From Flavobacterium urumqiense (lineage in GTDB: Bacteria; Bacteroidota; Bacteroidia; Flavobacteriales; Flavobacteriaceae), in the NCBI RefSeq assembly GCF_900108015.1, contig NZ_FNVP01000001.1, positions 1 through 64,000 on the forward strand: a stretch of DNA of 64,000 nt. The letters run 5' to 3'. A program made the position numbers and the translations under genes. Shown in pieces: positions 17,472 through 26,593 of the stretch (the stretch's first letter is position 1; each line of letters opens with the position of its first letter). The notes under the pieces are model-generated. The model was not told where the DNA came from. It did not search any database and saw only the letters and a list, made by a program, of their open reading frames with translations.

Positions 17472-18113
17472 ATGAAACACATCTCTAAAGATGCTATTTC
17501 TCAAATGGAGAAAGTAGAAAGACTGAATTTAATCAATTCTTGTACAGGATATAAATCGGCTAATCTTCTGGCTACAAAATCACTTAACGGAAAATCTAAT
17601 GTAGCAATTTTTAGCAGTGTCACTCATTTAGGAAGTAATCCTGCATTGATTGGTTTTATAATGAGACCAACAACTGTTCCCAGAGATACTTACAAAAACA
17701 TCAGAGAAACCGGTTATTTTACTGTAAATCATATTACAGTGAACATGATTGAAGATGCGCATCACACATCAGCTAATTATGAATTGGGAATTTCTGAGTT
17801 TGACAAAACAAATCTTGAAGAAGAATACAAACCTAATATTGATATCCCTTTCGTAAAAGGAAGTCCCGTTCAATTATATTGCAAATATGTGAATGAGTAT
17901 TACATCAAGGAAAATGATACGATTCATGTGATTGCTTCTATCGAAAATTTGTTTTTTGAAGAAGAATTGGAACATCAAGATGGTTGGTTACAAATTGACC
18001 GAGGCAATGTTGTGGCATTGAATGGTCTTGATGGCTATTGTTTACCCAAATTAGTGGATCGTTTTCAATATGCCCGAAAAGAAATTCCCACTACTTCATT
18101 TTTTAAAAAATAG
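17472..18113 (+). CDS. Flavin reductase family protein
   Basis: A 213-residue split-barrel FMN-binding protein of the flavin reductase-like family. Conserved positions include KSLNGKSNVAIFSSVTHLGS (about residues 37-56) and IGFIMRPTTVPRDTYKNIRE, the FMN phosphate region. It is separated from the following photolyase gene by only 3 nt (stop TAG, then ATG at 18117), so the two are co-expressed. Because photolyases need reduced FAD, a redox link is possible but not proven. Confidence 0.85.
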   Translation: MKHISKDAISQMEKVERLNLINSCTGYKSANLLATKSLNGKSNVAIFSSVTHLGSNPALIGFIMRPTTVPRDTYKNIRETGYFTVNHITVNMIEDAHHTSANYELGISEFDKTNLEEEYKPNIDIPFVKGSPVQLYCKYVNEYYIKENDTIHVIASIENLFFEEELEHQDGWLQIDRGNVVALNGLDGYCLPKLVDRFQYARKEIPTTSFFKK

Positions 18114-18116
18114 TAA

Positions 18117-19649
18117 ATGCAAAAATTACGATTAATCCTTGGCGATCAATTAAATACAGAACATTCATGGTTTCAGGAATGTGAAAAAGACACGATTTAT
18201 CTTCTGGCAGAAATGCGTCAGGAAACGGATTATGTTAAGCATCACATTCAAAAAGTTGTAGCGTTTTTTCTGTCGATGAGGAATTTTTACAAAGCTATAA
18301 CAGCACAGGGACATCATGCCGTATATTTTCAAATTACCGATGGCGAAAATCCACAGGATTTAGAAAAAATAATTGCCCTTTGTGTCGAAAAATACAAAAT
18401 CGAAAAATTCGAATACCAATTACCCGATGAATATCGACTTGACCAGCAATTAAAAACGATTTGTTCCAATCTAAAAATCGAATCAGAAGCTTTTGACTCG
18501 GAACATTTTTATACCACACGCCACGAATTATCCGATTTTTTTGAGGGAAAGAAGTTGTTACTGATGGAGAATTTTTATCGCAGCATGCGTAAAAAACATC
18601 ATGTTTTAATGGATGGGTCAACTCCTGTAGGAAACCAATGGAATTTTGATGCTGATAATCGCAAAAAATACAAAGGGGAAGTTCCGATTCCGACGGAAAA
18701 AAATTTTCATACCAATGTTTCTGAAGTTATTGCCCAAATAAAAGAAGCCGGTATAGTCACTTTCGGAAACATTGATTCCCATAATTTTAGCTGGCCGACT
18801 TCCCGTGAGCAATCTTTAGAAGTTTTAGAGTATTTCTGTACTAATTTGCTGAAACATTTTGGTGATTATGAAGATGCAATGCATACCGATGAAAAATTCC
18901 TTTTTCATTCTCGTCTGTCTTTTGCTATGAACAGTAAAATGCTTTCACCACAAGAAGTAATCGAGACTGTTATTGCTTTTTATCATGCAAATGAAGCTGA
19001 AATAACACTCTCACAAGTAGAAGGATTTGTGCGGCAAATTCTGGGTTGGCGCGAATATATTAGAGGAATTTATTGGAAAGAAATGCCCAATTACGCCCAA
19101 ATGAATGTCTTGGAAAACTCAAACAAGTTACCAGATTTTTTCTGGACCGGTAAAACCAAAATGAACTGCATGAGCCATGCAATCAATCAAAGTTTAGACG
19201 AAGCTTATGCACATCATATTCAGCGTCTTATGGTGATAGGAAATTTTACGCTATTGACACAAATTCATCCTGATGAAGTAGACGCTTGGTATCTTGGCGT
19301 CTATATAGATGCGATTGAATGGGTCGAAATGCCCAATACCCGCGGGATGTCACAATATGCTGATGGCGGAATTATAGCTACAAAACCGTATGTTTCCTCG
19401 GGAAGTTACATCAATAAAATGAGTAATAATTGTGCCAAATGTCATTATAATGTCAAAGAGAAATTTGGAGACAAAGGCTGTCCTTTCAATACGTTATACT
19501 GGAATTTTCTAGATGAGAAAAAAGAGTATTTCAAAGGAAACCAACGCATGGGAATGATGCTGAATTTATTAAAAAAAATAAATCCCGAAGAATTGTATAA
19601 AATCAAAGTAAAGGCAAACGAAATTATTCAAGATATGAATTCATATTAA
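18117..19649 (+). CDS. FeS-type cryptochrome/photolyase (PhrB-like)
   Basis: A 510-residue member of the iron-sulfur bacterial cryptochrome/photolyase group. The N-terminal LRLILGDQLNTEHSWF is characteristic of this group. The central region has FLFHSRLSFAMNSKMLSP and EGFVRQILGWREYIRGIYW, which bind FAD. Likely [4Fe-4S] cysteines are in MNCMSHAIN (about 347) and CAKCHYNVKEKFGDKGCPF (about 442-456). The family repairs UV (6-4) photoproducts or acts in light sensing; repair is the likelier role here. Second gene of a two-gene unit with the flavin reductase. Confidence 0.9.
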   Translation: MQKLRLILGDQLNTEHSWFQECEKDTIYLLAEMRQETDYVKHHIQKVVAFFLSMRNFYKAITAQGHHAVYFQITDGENPQDLEKIIALCVEKYKIEKFEYQLPDEYRLDQQLKTICSNLKIESEAFDSEHFYTTRHELSDFFEGKKLLLMENFYRSMRKKHHVLMDGSTPVGNQWNFDADNRKKYKGEVPIPTEKNFHTNVSEVIAQIKEAGIVTFGNIDSHNFSWPTSREQSLEVLEYFCTNLLKHFGDYEDAMHTDEKFLFHSRLSFAMNSKMLSPQEVIETVIAFYHANEAEITLSQVEGFVRQILGWREYIRGIYWKEMPNYAQMNVLENSNKLPDFFWTGKTKMNCMSHAINQSLDEAYAHHIQRLMVIGNFTLLTQIHPDEVDAWYLGVYIDAIEWVEMPNTRGMSQYADGGIIATKPYVSSGSYINKMSNNCAKCHYNVKEKFGDKGCPFNTLYWNFLDEKKEYFKGNQRMGMMLNLLKKINPEELYKIKVKANEIIQDMNSY

Positions 19650-19673
19650 CCGCAAATACTGCGACAAATAAAA

Positions 19674-19708
19674 AGAGTGTTTAAATTCGATTTGAACTTA
19701 AACACTCT
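19674..19708. terminator. Bidirectional terminator after the photolyase gene
   Basis: Arms AGAGTGTTTAA (19674-19684) and TTAAACACTCT (19698-19708) pair perfectly between two convergent genes. Confidence 0.75.
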
Positions 19709-19729
19709 CTATTTATATAAAAACTTATT

Positions 19730-20179
19730 TTATTCTTTTTTGCTTCCGTCAATTATAGCACCTGTTCCGGCACCAACTCCCGCTCCTGCTAAACCACCAA
19801 TTATTGCTCCTTGACCTTTTTTCTTACTGATAATCGCTCCTGTAACGGCTCCAACTCCAGCTCCAATTACAGCGCCTTTTGCAGCTCCGCTCCAACCTTT
19901 CTTCTTTGTGGTTGTTGTTGTGGTTGTATTAGCTGCCGCTTGATGGTTGACAACAACAACTTCTTTTTGAGTTTCTATCTTGGCATCTTCGACTCTAGCC
20001 ATTTCAATTTGCATCGAATCAATAACTTTTTGCTTCTCAAATTCAGCAGTCATCGAATCCGCACTAACTTGTTTCATCGAATCAATACTAACTTGTTTTG
20101 CTTTTTGAATTTCCATTTTTCCTTGATTTTGACAAGAAATAATTACTAAAGACAGTACTGTTAAATATATTTTTTTCAT
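19730..20179 (-). CDS. Glycine-zipper lipoprotein
   Basis: A 149-residue predicted lipoprotein (VLSLVIISC, Cys about 16). A charged, coiled-coil-like middle (KQVSIDSMKQVSADSMTAEFEKQ) is followed by a threonine run (NTTTTTTTKKK) and a C-terminal glycine zipper, GAAKGAVIGAGVGAVTGAII and GGLAGAGVGAGTGAIIDG, of the YMGG/17-kDa-antigen type that inserts in or lies on membranes. Function is unknown; envelope stability is the usual guess. Monocistronic, ending at the shared terminator. Confidence 0.75.
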   Translation of the reverse strand: MKKIYLTVLSLVIISCQNQGKMEIQKAKQVSIDSMKQVSADSMTAEFEKQKVIDSMQIEMARVEDAKIETQKEVVVVNHQAAANTTTTTTTKKKGWSGAAKGAVIGAGVGAVTGAIISKKKGQGAIIGGLAGAGVGAGTGAIIDGSKKE

Positions 20180-20279
20180 GATTATAAAATTTAGAATTTC
20201 TAAGTCTACAAAGAAACAATGAAATCTTTAATTAATGCTTATGCTAATCAACTTATTTATTATGTAATTGCAGGAGGAA

Positions 20280-21554
20280 CTAACCTACTATTCCCGCTTT
20301 TAAAATTTGACCAAAATTGTACATGTCTTCAAACGAACAATACAATGGAACCGGTGCCAATCTGATAACATTAGGTTCACGCCAATCTGTAATCACACCA
20401 TTTTTCATTAAATAATCAAACAAACTACGCCCTTCTCCGTGAAGCAATACTGACAACTGTGAAGCTCTTTCTGATGGATTTGAAGGGGTAATAATCTCGA
20501 AACTACTATCCACTTCTTTGTCTATTTCATAAAGAATGAATTCTAAATAGGAAGTAATTAAATCTCTTTTTTGAATTAATGAGTCCATGCCAATTTCATC
20601 AAACATTTCTACCGATGCTAAATAAGGAGCTAGTGACAGCACTGGTAGGTTGCTTATTTGCCAACCATCAGCACCACGAATTGGATCAAAAGTCTGTTCC
20701 ATTTTGAAACGGCGCTCTTTATTATGTCCCCACCAGCCAGCAAATCTTGGCAAATCTGAATTATTATGATGCTTTTCATGAATGAAACATCCTGAAGCAT
20801 TTCCCGGTCCGGAATTCATGTATTTATAACTGCACCAAGCCGCAAAATCTACATTCCAATCGTGAAGTTCTAATTTAATGTTTCCTGCAGCGTGCGCTAA
20901 ATCCCAGCCCACTTTTGCGCCAGCTTTATGGCCTGCGTCGGTAATGGTTTTCATGTCAAAAACCTGCCCGGTGTAATAATTCACACCACCAATTAAAACT
21001 AACGCCAGCTCATCCCCTATTTCATCAATTTTAGCCAAAACATCTTCTAATCGAATGTTGTGTTCGCCATCGCGACGCTTGATTTCCACAATCGCAGCTT
21101 CTGGTTTGTACCCATGAAAATGAACTTGGCTTTGAAACATATATTGATCTGAAGGAAAAGCTTTTTCCTCACAAATGATTTTATATCTGGTTGTTGTAGG
21201 TCGGTAAAAAGAAACCATCAATAAATGCAGATTTACTGTTAAAGTATTCATCACGGTAACTTCGCTGGGAAGCGCCCCCACTATTTTACTCAACGGATTA
21301 GCAAATCGTTCATGGTAATCCCACCATGGTTTTTCGCTGTAAAAATGGCCTTCAACGGCAAGATTCGCCCAGTCATTCATAACCTCATCTACGTATGCCT
21401 TAGTGCGTTTAGGTTGTAATCCTAATGAATTTCCAGTGAAGTAAATCACCTTTTTCCCGTTTACCTTTGGAAAAATAAATTCATTTTGGTATTTATTTAA
21501 ATGATCTTGTGCATCAAGTTGTTTTGCAAATTCAAGAGTATTTTCGAAAGTCAT
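20280..21554 (-). CDS. kynU: Kynureninase
   Basis: A 424-residue PLP enzyme that splits kynurenine or 3-hydroxykynurenine into (3-hydroxy)anthranilate and alanine. The N-terminal FPKVNGKKVIYFTGNSLGLQ, AVEGHFYSEKPWWDYHERF, GWDLAHAAGNI and the PLP-lysine region WCSYKYMNSGPG (Lys about 240) are all family hallmarks. The end FEDMYNFGQIL is also typical. Length is normal. Together with kmo at 13.3 kb this gives two consecutive kynurenine-pathway steps; tryptophan dioxygenase and formamidase are not in the window. Confidence 0.94.
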   Translation of the reverse strand: MTFENTLEFAKQLDAQDHLNKYQNEFIFPKVNGKKVIYFTGNSLGLQPKRTKAYVDEVMNDWANLAVEGHFYSEKPWWDYHERFANPLSKIVGALPSEVTVMNTLTVNLHLLMVSFYRPTTTRYKIICEEKAFPSDQYMFQSQVHFHGYKPEAAIVEIKRRDGEHNIRLEDVLAKIDEIGDELALVLIGGVNYYTGQVFDMKTITDAGHKAGAKVGWDLAHAAGNIKLELHDWNVDFAAWCSYKYMNSGPGNASGCFIHEKHHNNSDLPRFAGWWGHNKERRFKMEQTFDPIRGADGWQISNLPVLSLAPYLASVEMFDEIGMDSLIQKRDLITSYLEFILYEIDKEVDSSFEIITPSNPSERASQLSVLLHGEGRSLFDYLMKNGVITDWREPNVIRLAPVPLYCSFEDMYNFGQILKAGIVG

Positions 21555-21741
21555 TGTTTGGATTTTGTTTTGTAAAAGTAGTAAAAAAAGACAGATAGAT
21601 AAAAGACTTTAGCATTTCAGACAGAAAGATAAAAGTTAAAAAAAAGTAGTTCGCGAACGAAAAATAATTCCGCGATGCTATACTGAATCCAAAACTAACT
21701 CGTTATTTGATTATATTTGATTGAATAAAAAAAATAAAGTT

Positions 21742-22476
21742 ATGCTTAAAAACAATTTGAATGTTATTATTATTTCAGTAGCCGTTGTGATTTCAGCTTA
21801 TTTATTTTCGAATGCTTTTCAGAATCGAAATAAAAGCAATGATACTGTAAGCGTGACTGGTTTAGGAAAAAAAGATTTTGTTTCTGATTTAATAGTTTGG
21901 AGCGGTTCTTTCTCTAAAAAAAGTATGACTTTGAAGGAAGCTTACGCGGCATTAGATACTGACAGAGAAAAAATAAAAAGTTATTTATCAGGCAAAGGAA
22001 TTGCTCCGAATGAAATGGTCTTTTCGGCGGTGAATTTCAACAAAGATTTTCAAACTATTTTTAATGATAACGGCACGACAAAAGAACAAATTTTCACCGG
22101 ATTTACGTTGACCCAAAGCGTGAGTATTCAATCTAAGGAAGTAAATAAGATTGAAGAAATTTCGAGACAATCCAGTGAATTGATTAATTCGGGTGTGGAA
22201 TTTTATTCTAATCCACCTGAATATTATTACACCAAATTAGCCGAATTAAAAATAAAAATGATTGCTGAAGCTACAAAAGACGCTAGTATTAGAGCCAAAA
22301 GTATTGCTGAAAATGCGGATGCAAATCTTGGAAATCTAAAAAAATCAGACATGGGTGTTTTTCAAATAACAGGTCAAAACTCATCGGAAGATTTTTCTTA
22401 TGGTGGTTCATTCAATACGCAGTCCAAAAATAAAACAGCAAACATTACTGTAAAACTGGTTTATCAAGTTAATTAG
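21742..22476 (+). CDS. SIMPL domain-containing protein (DUF541)
   Basis: A 244-residue protein of the SIMPL/DUF541 family. One N-terminal membrane segment (LNVIIISVAVVISAYLFSNA) is followed by the periplasmic SIMPL domain starting DTVSVTGLGKKDFVSDL and ending NITVKLVYQVN. The frame opens seven codons upstream at a TTG, but ATG at 21742 directly precedes the membrane segment and is preferred. Members are envelope proteins of uncertain role (named after a mouse signalling protein); no reaction is assigned. Confidence 0.82.
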   Translation: MLKNNLNVIIISVAVVISAYLFSNAFQNRNKSNDTVSVTGLGKKDFVSDLIVWSGSFSKKSMTLKEAYAALDTDREKIKSYLSGKGIAPNEMVFSAVNFNKDFQTIFNDNGTTKEQIFTGFTLTQSVSIQSKEVNKIEEISRQSSELINSGVEFYSNPPEYYYTKLAELKIKMIAEATKDASIRAKSIAENADANLGNLKKSDMGVFQITGQNSSEDFSYGGSFNTQSKNKTANITVKLVYQVN

Positions 22477-22502
22477 AATAATAAGTAATCGATACCGGCA
22501 AC

Positions 22503-22640
22503 ATTGCGTTAGGGATGGAAATGGAAAGCTTTTTTTACAAAAACAAATAGTAATACAGCAACGAGGAAGCGACCGGAGAAAGCTCCCGCAGTGCTAGTAT
22601 TACTTTGTTTTTTAAAAAAACTTGCAATGTACAGCCCGAA
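22503..22640. repeat. Nested fold-back repeat
   Basis: ACATTGC (22500) pairs with GCAATGT (about 22624), and inside it AAAAACAAATAGTAATAC pairs with GTATTACTTTGTTTTT. The centre contains AACGAGGAAGCGACCGGAGA and AAAGCTCCCGCAG. The start GCGTTAGGGAT...GGAAAGC shares blocks with the repeat at 191-273, so this may be a diverged relative. No coding potential. Confidence 0.45.
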
Positions 22641-22680
22641 AAACGCCATTACAATTATCCTATTTCATATTGCATAAAAA

Positions 22681-22704
22681 AAACTCGCCATTCCTGACGA
22701 GTTT
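22681..22704. terminator. Terminator between the SIMPL gene and queA
   Basis: AAACTCG (22681-22687) pairs with CGAGTTT (22698-22704), flanked by A-runs and T-runs on the two sides, between convergent genes. Confidence 0.75.
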
Positions 22705-22729
22705 TTTTTAATCTTATATAAATTGGCTA

Positions 22730-23779
22730 TTAGATAATCAACATGGCATCACCATAAGAATAGAATTTGTATCCTTCTTTGATCGCTTCTGCATATGCTT
22801 TTTTCATTAAATCATGTCCACAAAATGCGGAAACCATCATTAATAAAGTTGATTTTGGTGTGTGAAAATTTGTAATCATACACGTAGCGATACTGAAATC
22901 GTGAGGAGGAAAAACAAATTTGTTTGTCCAGCCGTCAAAAGGATTCAATGTTCTTTGTGAGGAAACCGCACTTTCAGCTGCACGCATAGATGTAGTTCCC
23001 ACGGCACAAATACGTTTCTTTTTAACTTTTGCATCATTAACGATATCACAAGCTTCCTGCGTTATTTTTAATTCCTCAGAATCCATTTTATGTTTCGATA
23101 AATCTTCAACCTCAACCGGATTAAAAGTTCCTAAACCTACGTGCAGTGTAACTTCGGCAAATTTTATTCCTTTAATCTCTAATTTTTTCAATAGATTTTT
23201 AGAAAAGTGCAAACCTGCTGTTGGCGCTGCTACTGCTCCTTCTTCTTTAGCATATATCGTTTGGTAACGTTCCGCATCTTCCGGAGTTACATCTCTTGAA
23301 ATGTATTTTGGGATTGGAGTTTCTCCAAGTTCCGTCAATTTATTTCTAAATTCTTCATAAGAACCATCGTAAAGAAAACGCAATGTTCTACCACGAGAAG
23401 TAGTATTGTCAATTACTTCGGCAACTAATGAGTCATCATCCCCAAAATATAATTTATTTCCAATTCTGATTTTACGAGCCGGATCAACTAAAACATCCCA
23501 AAGTCTTTGCTCAGAGTTTAATTCTCTAAGTAAAAAAACTTCAATTCTTGCTCCTGTTTTTTCCTTATTTCCATACAAACGAGCTGGAAAAACCTTGGTA
23601 TTATTCAGAATTAAAACATCTCCGTCATCAAAATAATCGATAACGTCTTTGAACATTTTATGCTCTATAGTTCCCTTCTTACGATCAATAACCATTAGAC
23701 GAGCTTCGTCTCTGTTTTCAGCTGGATATTCGGCAAGAAGTTCTTTTGGTAAATCGAATTGAAAATGTGATAATTTCAT
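22730..23779 (-). CDS. queA: tRNA preQ1(34) S-adenosylmethionine ribosyltransferase-isomerase QueA
   Basis: A 349-residue enzyme that transfers the ribosyl part of SAM to preQ1 in tRNA, giving epoxyqueuosine. Family blocks are [20 protein letters not shown] (about 8-27), [53 protein letters not shown] and [19 protein letters not shown]. Length is typical. Monocistronic between queA's terminator and aroA, with about 160 nt to aroA. Confidence 0.95.
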   Translation of the reverse strand: MKLSHFQFDLPKELLAEYPAENRDEARLMVIDRKKGTIEHKMFKDVIDYFDDGDVLILNNTKVFPARLYGNKEKTGARIEVFLLRELNSEQRLWDVLVDPARKIRIGNKLYFGDDDSLVAEVIDNTTSRGRTLRFLYDGSYEEFRNKLTELGETPIPKYISRDVTPEDAERYQTIYAKEEGAVAAPTAGLHFSKNLLKKLEIKGIKFAEVTLHVGLGTFNPVEVEDLSKHKMDSEELKITQEACDIVNDAKVKKKRICAVGTTSMRAAESAVSSQRTLNPFDGWTNKFVFPPHDFSIATCMITNFHTPKSTLLMMVSAFCGHDLMKKAYAEAIKEGYKFYSYGDAMLII

Positions 23780-23939
23780 TTAAAAAATTTATGAGTTATG
23801 ACTTATAATTATGTCCTTCAACTTCTCTCAGGACAGCAAAATTCTAAATCGTTTGCAAATATACGATTGTGAGATAGGCGTTGTCAAGTGTTTTGCTGTT
23901 TATTTTCAAAAGCAGCTGATTCACTAGTCTTTACAACTC

Positions 23940-25169
23940 TTATTTTTCTGAAATTTCGAAACCTAGACTTTTTAAATCGTTCCAAAAATCTGGATATGAT
24001 TTTGAAACAACTTCGGCATTTTCGATGATTATTGGCACTTTCAAAGCCAAAGGTGCAAATGCCATCGCCATTCGGTGATCGTTATAAGTAGCGATTGATA
24101 CATTATGATTGATTTTGGTTGATGCCACAAGCGTCAAACTATCATTGGTCACGGCTATATTGGCTCCCAATTTTGTTAGTTCAATTCGTAGTGCTTCCAA
24201 TCTGTCTGTTTCTTTAATTTTCAACGTATGAAGTCCTGTGAGATGACAGCCAATTCCTAATCCGAGGCAAGTAACAACAATAGTTTGCGCGATATCTGGC
24301 GTATTATTTAATTCTAAGTTTAAAGTTTTAGGTTTAAAGTCAGACTGTTTAACCAAAGTCATTTTGTTTCCTTCAAAATGTGTATCGACGCCCATTTGTT
24401 TGTAAATTTCAACTAAAGCAGAATCGCCTTGCAAACTGGTTTGGTTATAACTGGTCAATGAAATGGAAGCTTTCTCCGCTAAAGCAGTCAAGCTAAAAAA
24501 GTAAGAAGCAGAGCTCCAATCGGATTCTACGGTCATTACTTTCGATTCTACTTCCTGTTTTGGATAAACCGTAATTACATTTCCTTCAAAACTGGTTTTA
24601 ATATCCAGATCATTCAATAATGCCAATGTCATATGGATATAAGGAACCGATGTGATTTCGCCAACCAAAGTGATTTCAATACCATTTTCCAGTTTTGGCG
24701 CAACTAATAATAAGGCCGATATGTATTGACTGCTTACATTTGCAGGAATAGACACTTTAGAGGCTGTGATTTTTTGTCCAATGATTCTAATAGGCGGATA
24801 ACCAATTTCTTTCTCGTAAGAGATTTTCGCCCCCAACTGTTCCAAGGCTTCCACCAAAACTTTGATGGGGCGTTCCTGCATTCTTGGTGAACCTGTCAAA
24901 ACCACTTCTCTACCTTCGTTTACCGCAAAATAAGCAGTTAGAAATCGCATTGCCGTTCCCGCATGATGAATATCTACTATTTCCTCTCTTCCTTCCAACG
25001 CTTTTTGCATCACTTCACTATCATCAGAGTTGGAAGTATTCGCTAAAGTGATATTTGGGAACAACGCTTGTAATAATAGCAAACGGTTGGTTTCGCTTTT
25101 TGAGCCGGTAATATTTAATTGTGAATTATCAATTGTGAATTGTGAATTCGTGCTTAATTTTAAATTCAT
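23940..25169 (-). CDS. aroA: 3-phosphoshikimate 1-carboxyvinyltransferase (EPSP synthase)
   Basis: A 409-residue EPSP synthase, the sixth shikimate-pathway step, joining shikimate-3-phosphate and PEP. Recognisable blocks are ITGSKSETNRLLLLQALFPN, HAGTAMRFLTAYFA, LTGSPRMQERPIKVLVEAL, SSQYISALLLVAP and YNDHRMAMAFAPLAL. It is somewhat shorter than the roughly 430-residue E. coli enzyme but complete. The N-terminal TNSQFTIDNSQLN segment is encoded by an AT-rich repeat (TTGTGAATT...AATTCACAA) that continues upstream of the gene, so the first residues may be a recent in-frame extension. The other aromatic genes lie at 34-38 kb. Confidence 0.94.
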   Translation of the reverse strand: MNLKLSTNSQFTIDNSQLNITGSKSETNRLLLLQALFPNITLANTSNSDDSEVMQKALEGREEIVDIHHAGTAMRFLTAYFAVNEGREVVLTGSPRMQERPIKVLVEALEQLGAKISYEKEIGYPPIRIIGQKITASKVSIPANVSSQYISALLLVAPKLENGIEITLVGEITSVPYIHMTLALLNDLDIKTSFEGNVITVYPKQEVESKVMTVESDWSSASYFFSLTALAEKASISLTSYNQTSLQGDSALVEIYKQMGVDTHFEGNKMTLVKQSDFKPKTLNLELNNTPDIAQTIVVTCLGLGIGCHLTGLHTLKIKETDRLEALRIELTKLGANIAVTNDSLTLVASTKINHNVSIATYNDHRMAMAFAPLALKVPIIIENAEVVSKSYPDFWNDLKSLGFEISEK

Positions 25170-25262
25170 GTAGCTAATTATGAGTTGTGAATTATGAATT
25201 ATGAGTGGTATAATTCAAGTTCGCAATTTACTACTCCGCATTTATAATTCATAATTTATGGT
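25117..25262. repeat. AT-rich tandem-like repeat across the aroA start
   Basis: Repeated variants of AATTGTGAATT, AATTATGAATT and their complement AATTCATAATT run from inside the aroA 5' end through the intergenic space to the mazG stop. The same words recur at 31545-31590, 31945-31985, 53020-53050 and 54005-54031. Confidence 0.6.
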
Positions 25263-25269
25263 TCACAAT

Positions 25270-25596
25270 TTATTTGAGTTTTTCATTGTTTTTGTGACGG
25301 TCTTTGTCGCGAATAGATTTCAAATCCATCTTTTTATCGAAAACAGCTTGCAAATCGATTCCGGTTTGATTCGCCAGACACAACACCACAAAAACCACAT
25401 CGGCTAATTCTTCTCCAAGATCTTTATTTTTATCAGATTCTTTCTCGGATTGCTCTCCATAACGACGGGCAATAATTCGGGCTACTTCCCCTACTTCTTC
25501 CGTAAGTTGTGCCATATTGGTCAATTCATTAAAGTAGCGAACGCCGTGTTCTTTGATCCAGGTGTCAACTTCTAGTTGGGAATTTTTTAAGTTCAT
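25270..25596 (-). CDS. MazG-like nucleotide pyrophosphohydrolase
   Basis: A 108-residue all-alpha NTP pyrophosphohydrolase of the MazG/dUTPase-like superfamily. The metal-binding motif is spread over LTEEVGEVARIIARRYGEQS (ExxE, about 30-33) and DLGEELADVVFVVLCLANQT (ExxD, about 60-63). It probably hydrolyses non-canonical or excess nucleoside triphosphates. Its ATG (25594-25596) overlaps the stop of the upstream rhuM-like gene as ATGA, suggesting translational coupling to the accessory block. I would expect dtd to be its neighbour in related genomes; here dtd is 5.5 kb away. Confidence 0.85.
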   Translation of the reverse strand: MNLKNSQLEVDTWIKEHGVRYFNELTNMAQLTEEVGEVARIIARRYGEQSEKESDKNKDLGEELADVVFVVLCLANQTGIDLQAVFDKKMDLKSIRDKDRHKNNEKLK

Positions 25597-26591
25597 TTTT
25601 TTAGTTTTTTTATTTCTTTATCAAAATCAGAAATTATTTTCTGTGTTTTATTAAAGGCTTCATAGGCAGCGATTGCTTTTTTATCAGCTTGTATTTTAGA
25701 AATTTTCCCTTTACCATCCAAAACCTTATAATCATTAAAGTTTAGAAATTTATTCACACTTGTTGCCAATTGACTCATCGTAAAAGTATTCTCCCGCTCT
25801 ATCAATCCTTCTATGTAATCAAAGTAACCCGTTACGGTGCGCTCCAATTGTTTAATTTCTTTTTCTTGTAAATAATTTTTGGCAACTACCACATCCGATT
25901 TCAAAACCCTTCCACTTGGACTGTTTTTCCAAGTCGTTAATCCCATATTTTCCTTTTTGGCGTCGGCAGTTTTGGCTATTATTTCTGCAGCCGTGTTGCC
26001 TGTTATTGCAAAATGAAATTTATTTTGAACTGTTGCATAGAAATTTTTTGTGATATCTGCATTGCTGTCATAGTCAATACTGCACTCAGCAAAAATATCA
26101 GTTACTTGCTGGTAAATTCTTCTTTCACTTGTGCGAATCGAACGAACTCGTTGCAGTAATTCTTTAAAATAATCTTTACCAAAAATAGCCTGACCTTGTT
26201 TTAAACGATGGTCGTCTAACACGAAACCTTTTATAATGTACTCTTTTAAAGTCTGGGTTGCCCAAATCCTGAATTGTGTAGCTTTGGTAGAGTTTACTCT
26301 GTAACCAACAGAAATTATAGCATCTAAGTTGTAATATTCTAACTCCCTACTAACTTCTCTTGTTCCTTCAAGTTGAACTGTTCGGAAATTCCCAACAGTT
26401 GCATTTTTATCCAACTCATTTGTTCTAAAAATATTGGTTAAATGCTCACTAATAGTAGATTTTACAACACCAAACAACTCTGCAATTGCTTTTTGCGAAA
26501 GCCACACCGATTCGTTTTGAAGTAAAACATCAACACGTATTTCTCCGCTTGGTGCGGTGTATAAAATAAACTTTTTTACATTTTCTTCCAT
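25593..26591 (-). CDS. Virulence RhuM family protein
   Basis: A 332-residue RhuM-family protein. The N-terminal half has GEIRVDVLLQNESVWLSQ and AIAELFGVVKSTISEHLTNI (a DNA-binding-like helical region, about 30-55). This is followed by the family core YYNLDAIISVGYRVNSTKAT (about 85-104) and FRIWATQTLKEYIIKGFVLD. The C-terminal half contains NKFHFAITGNTAAEII and TVTGYFDYIEGLIERE. The family was named in a Salmonella pathogenicity island but has no proven activity, and it often occurs beside restriction-modification genes. It starts 2 nt after the stop of the type IIG gene and overlaps mazG, so all three are probably co-transcribed. Confidence 0.85.
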   Translation of the reverse strand: MEENVKKFILYTAPSGEIRVDVLLQNESVWLSQKAIAELFGVVKSTISEHLTNIFRTNELDKNATVGNFRTVQLEGTREVSRELEYYNLDAIISVGYRVNSTKATQFRIWATQTLKEYIIKGFVLDDHRLKQGQAIFGKDYFKELLQRVRSIRTSERRIYQQVTDIFAECSIDYDSNADITKNFYATVQNKFHFAITGNTAAEIIAKTADAKKENMGLTTWKNSPSGRVLKSDVVVAKNYLQEKEIKQLERTVTGYFDYIEGLIERENTFTMSQLATSVNKFLNFNDYKVLDGKGKISKIQADKKAIAAYEAFNKTQKIISDFDKEIKKLKK

Positions 26592-26593
26592 AA

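Noticed and set aside
19811..20149. 112-codon plus-strand frame rich in Cys and Ser
   Set aside because: It is the antisense shadow of the glycine-zipper lipoprotein gene.
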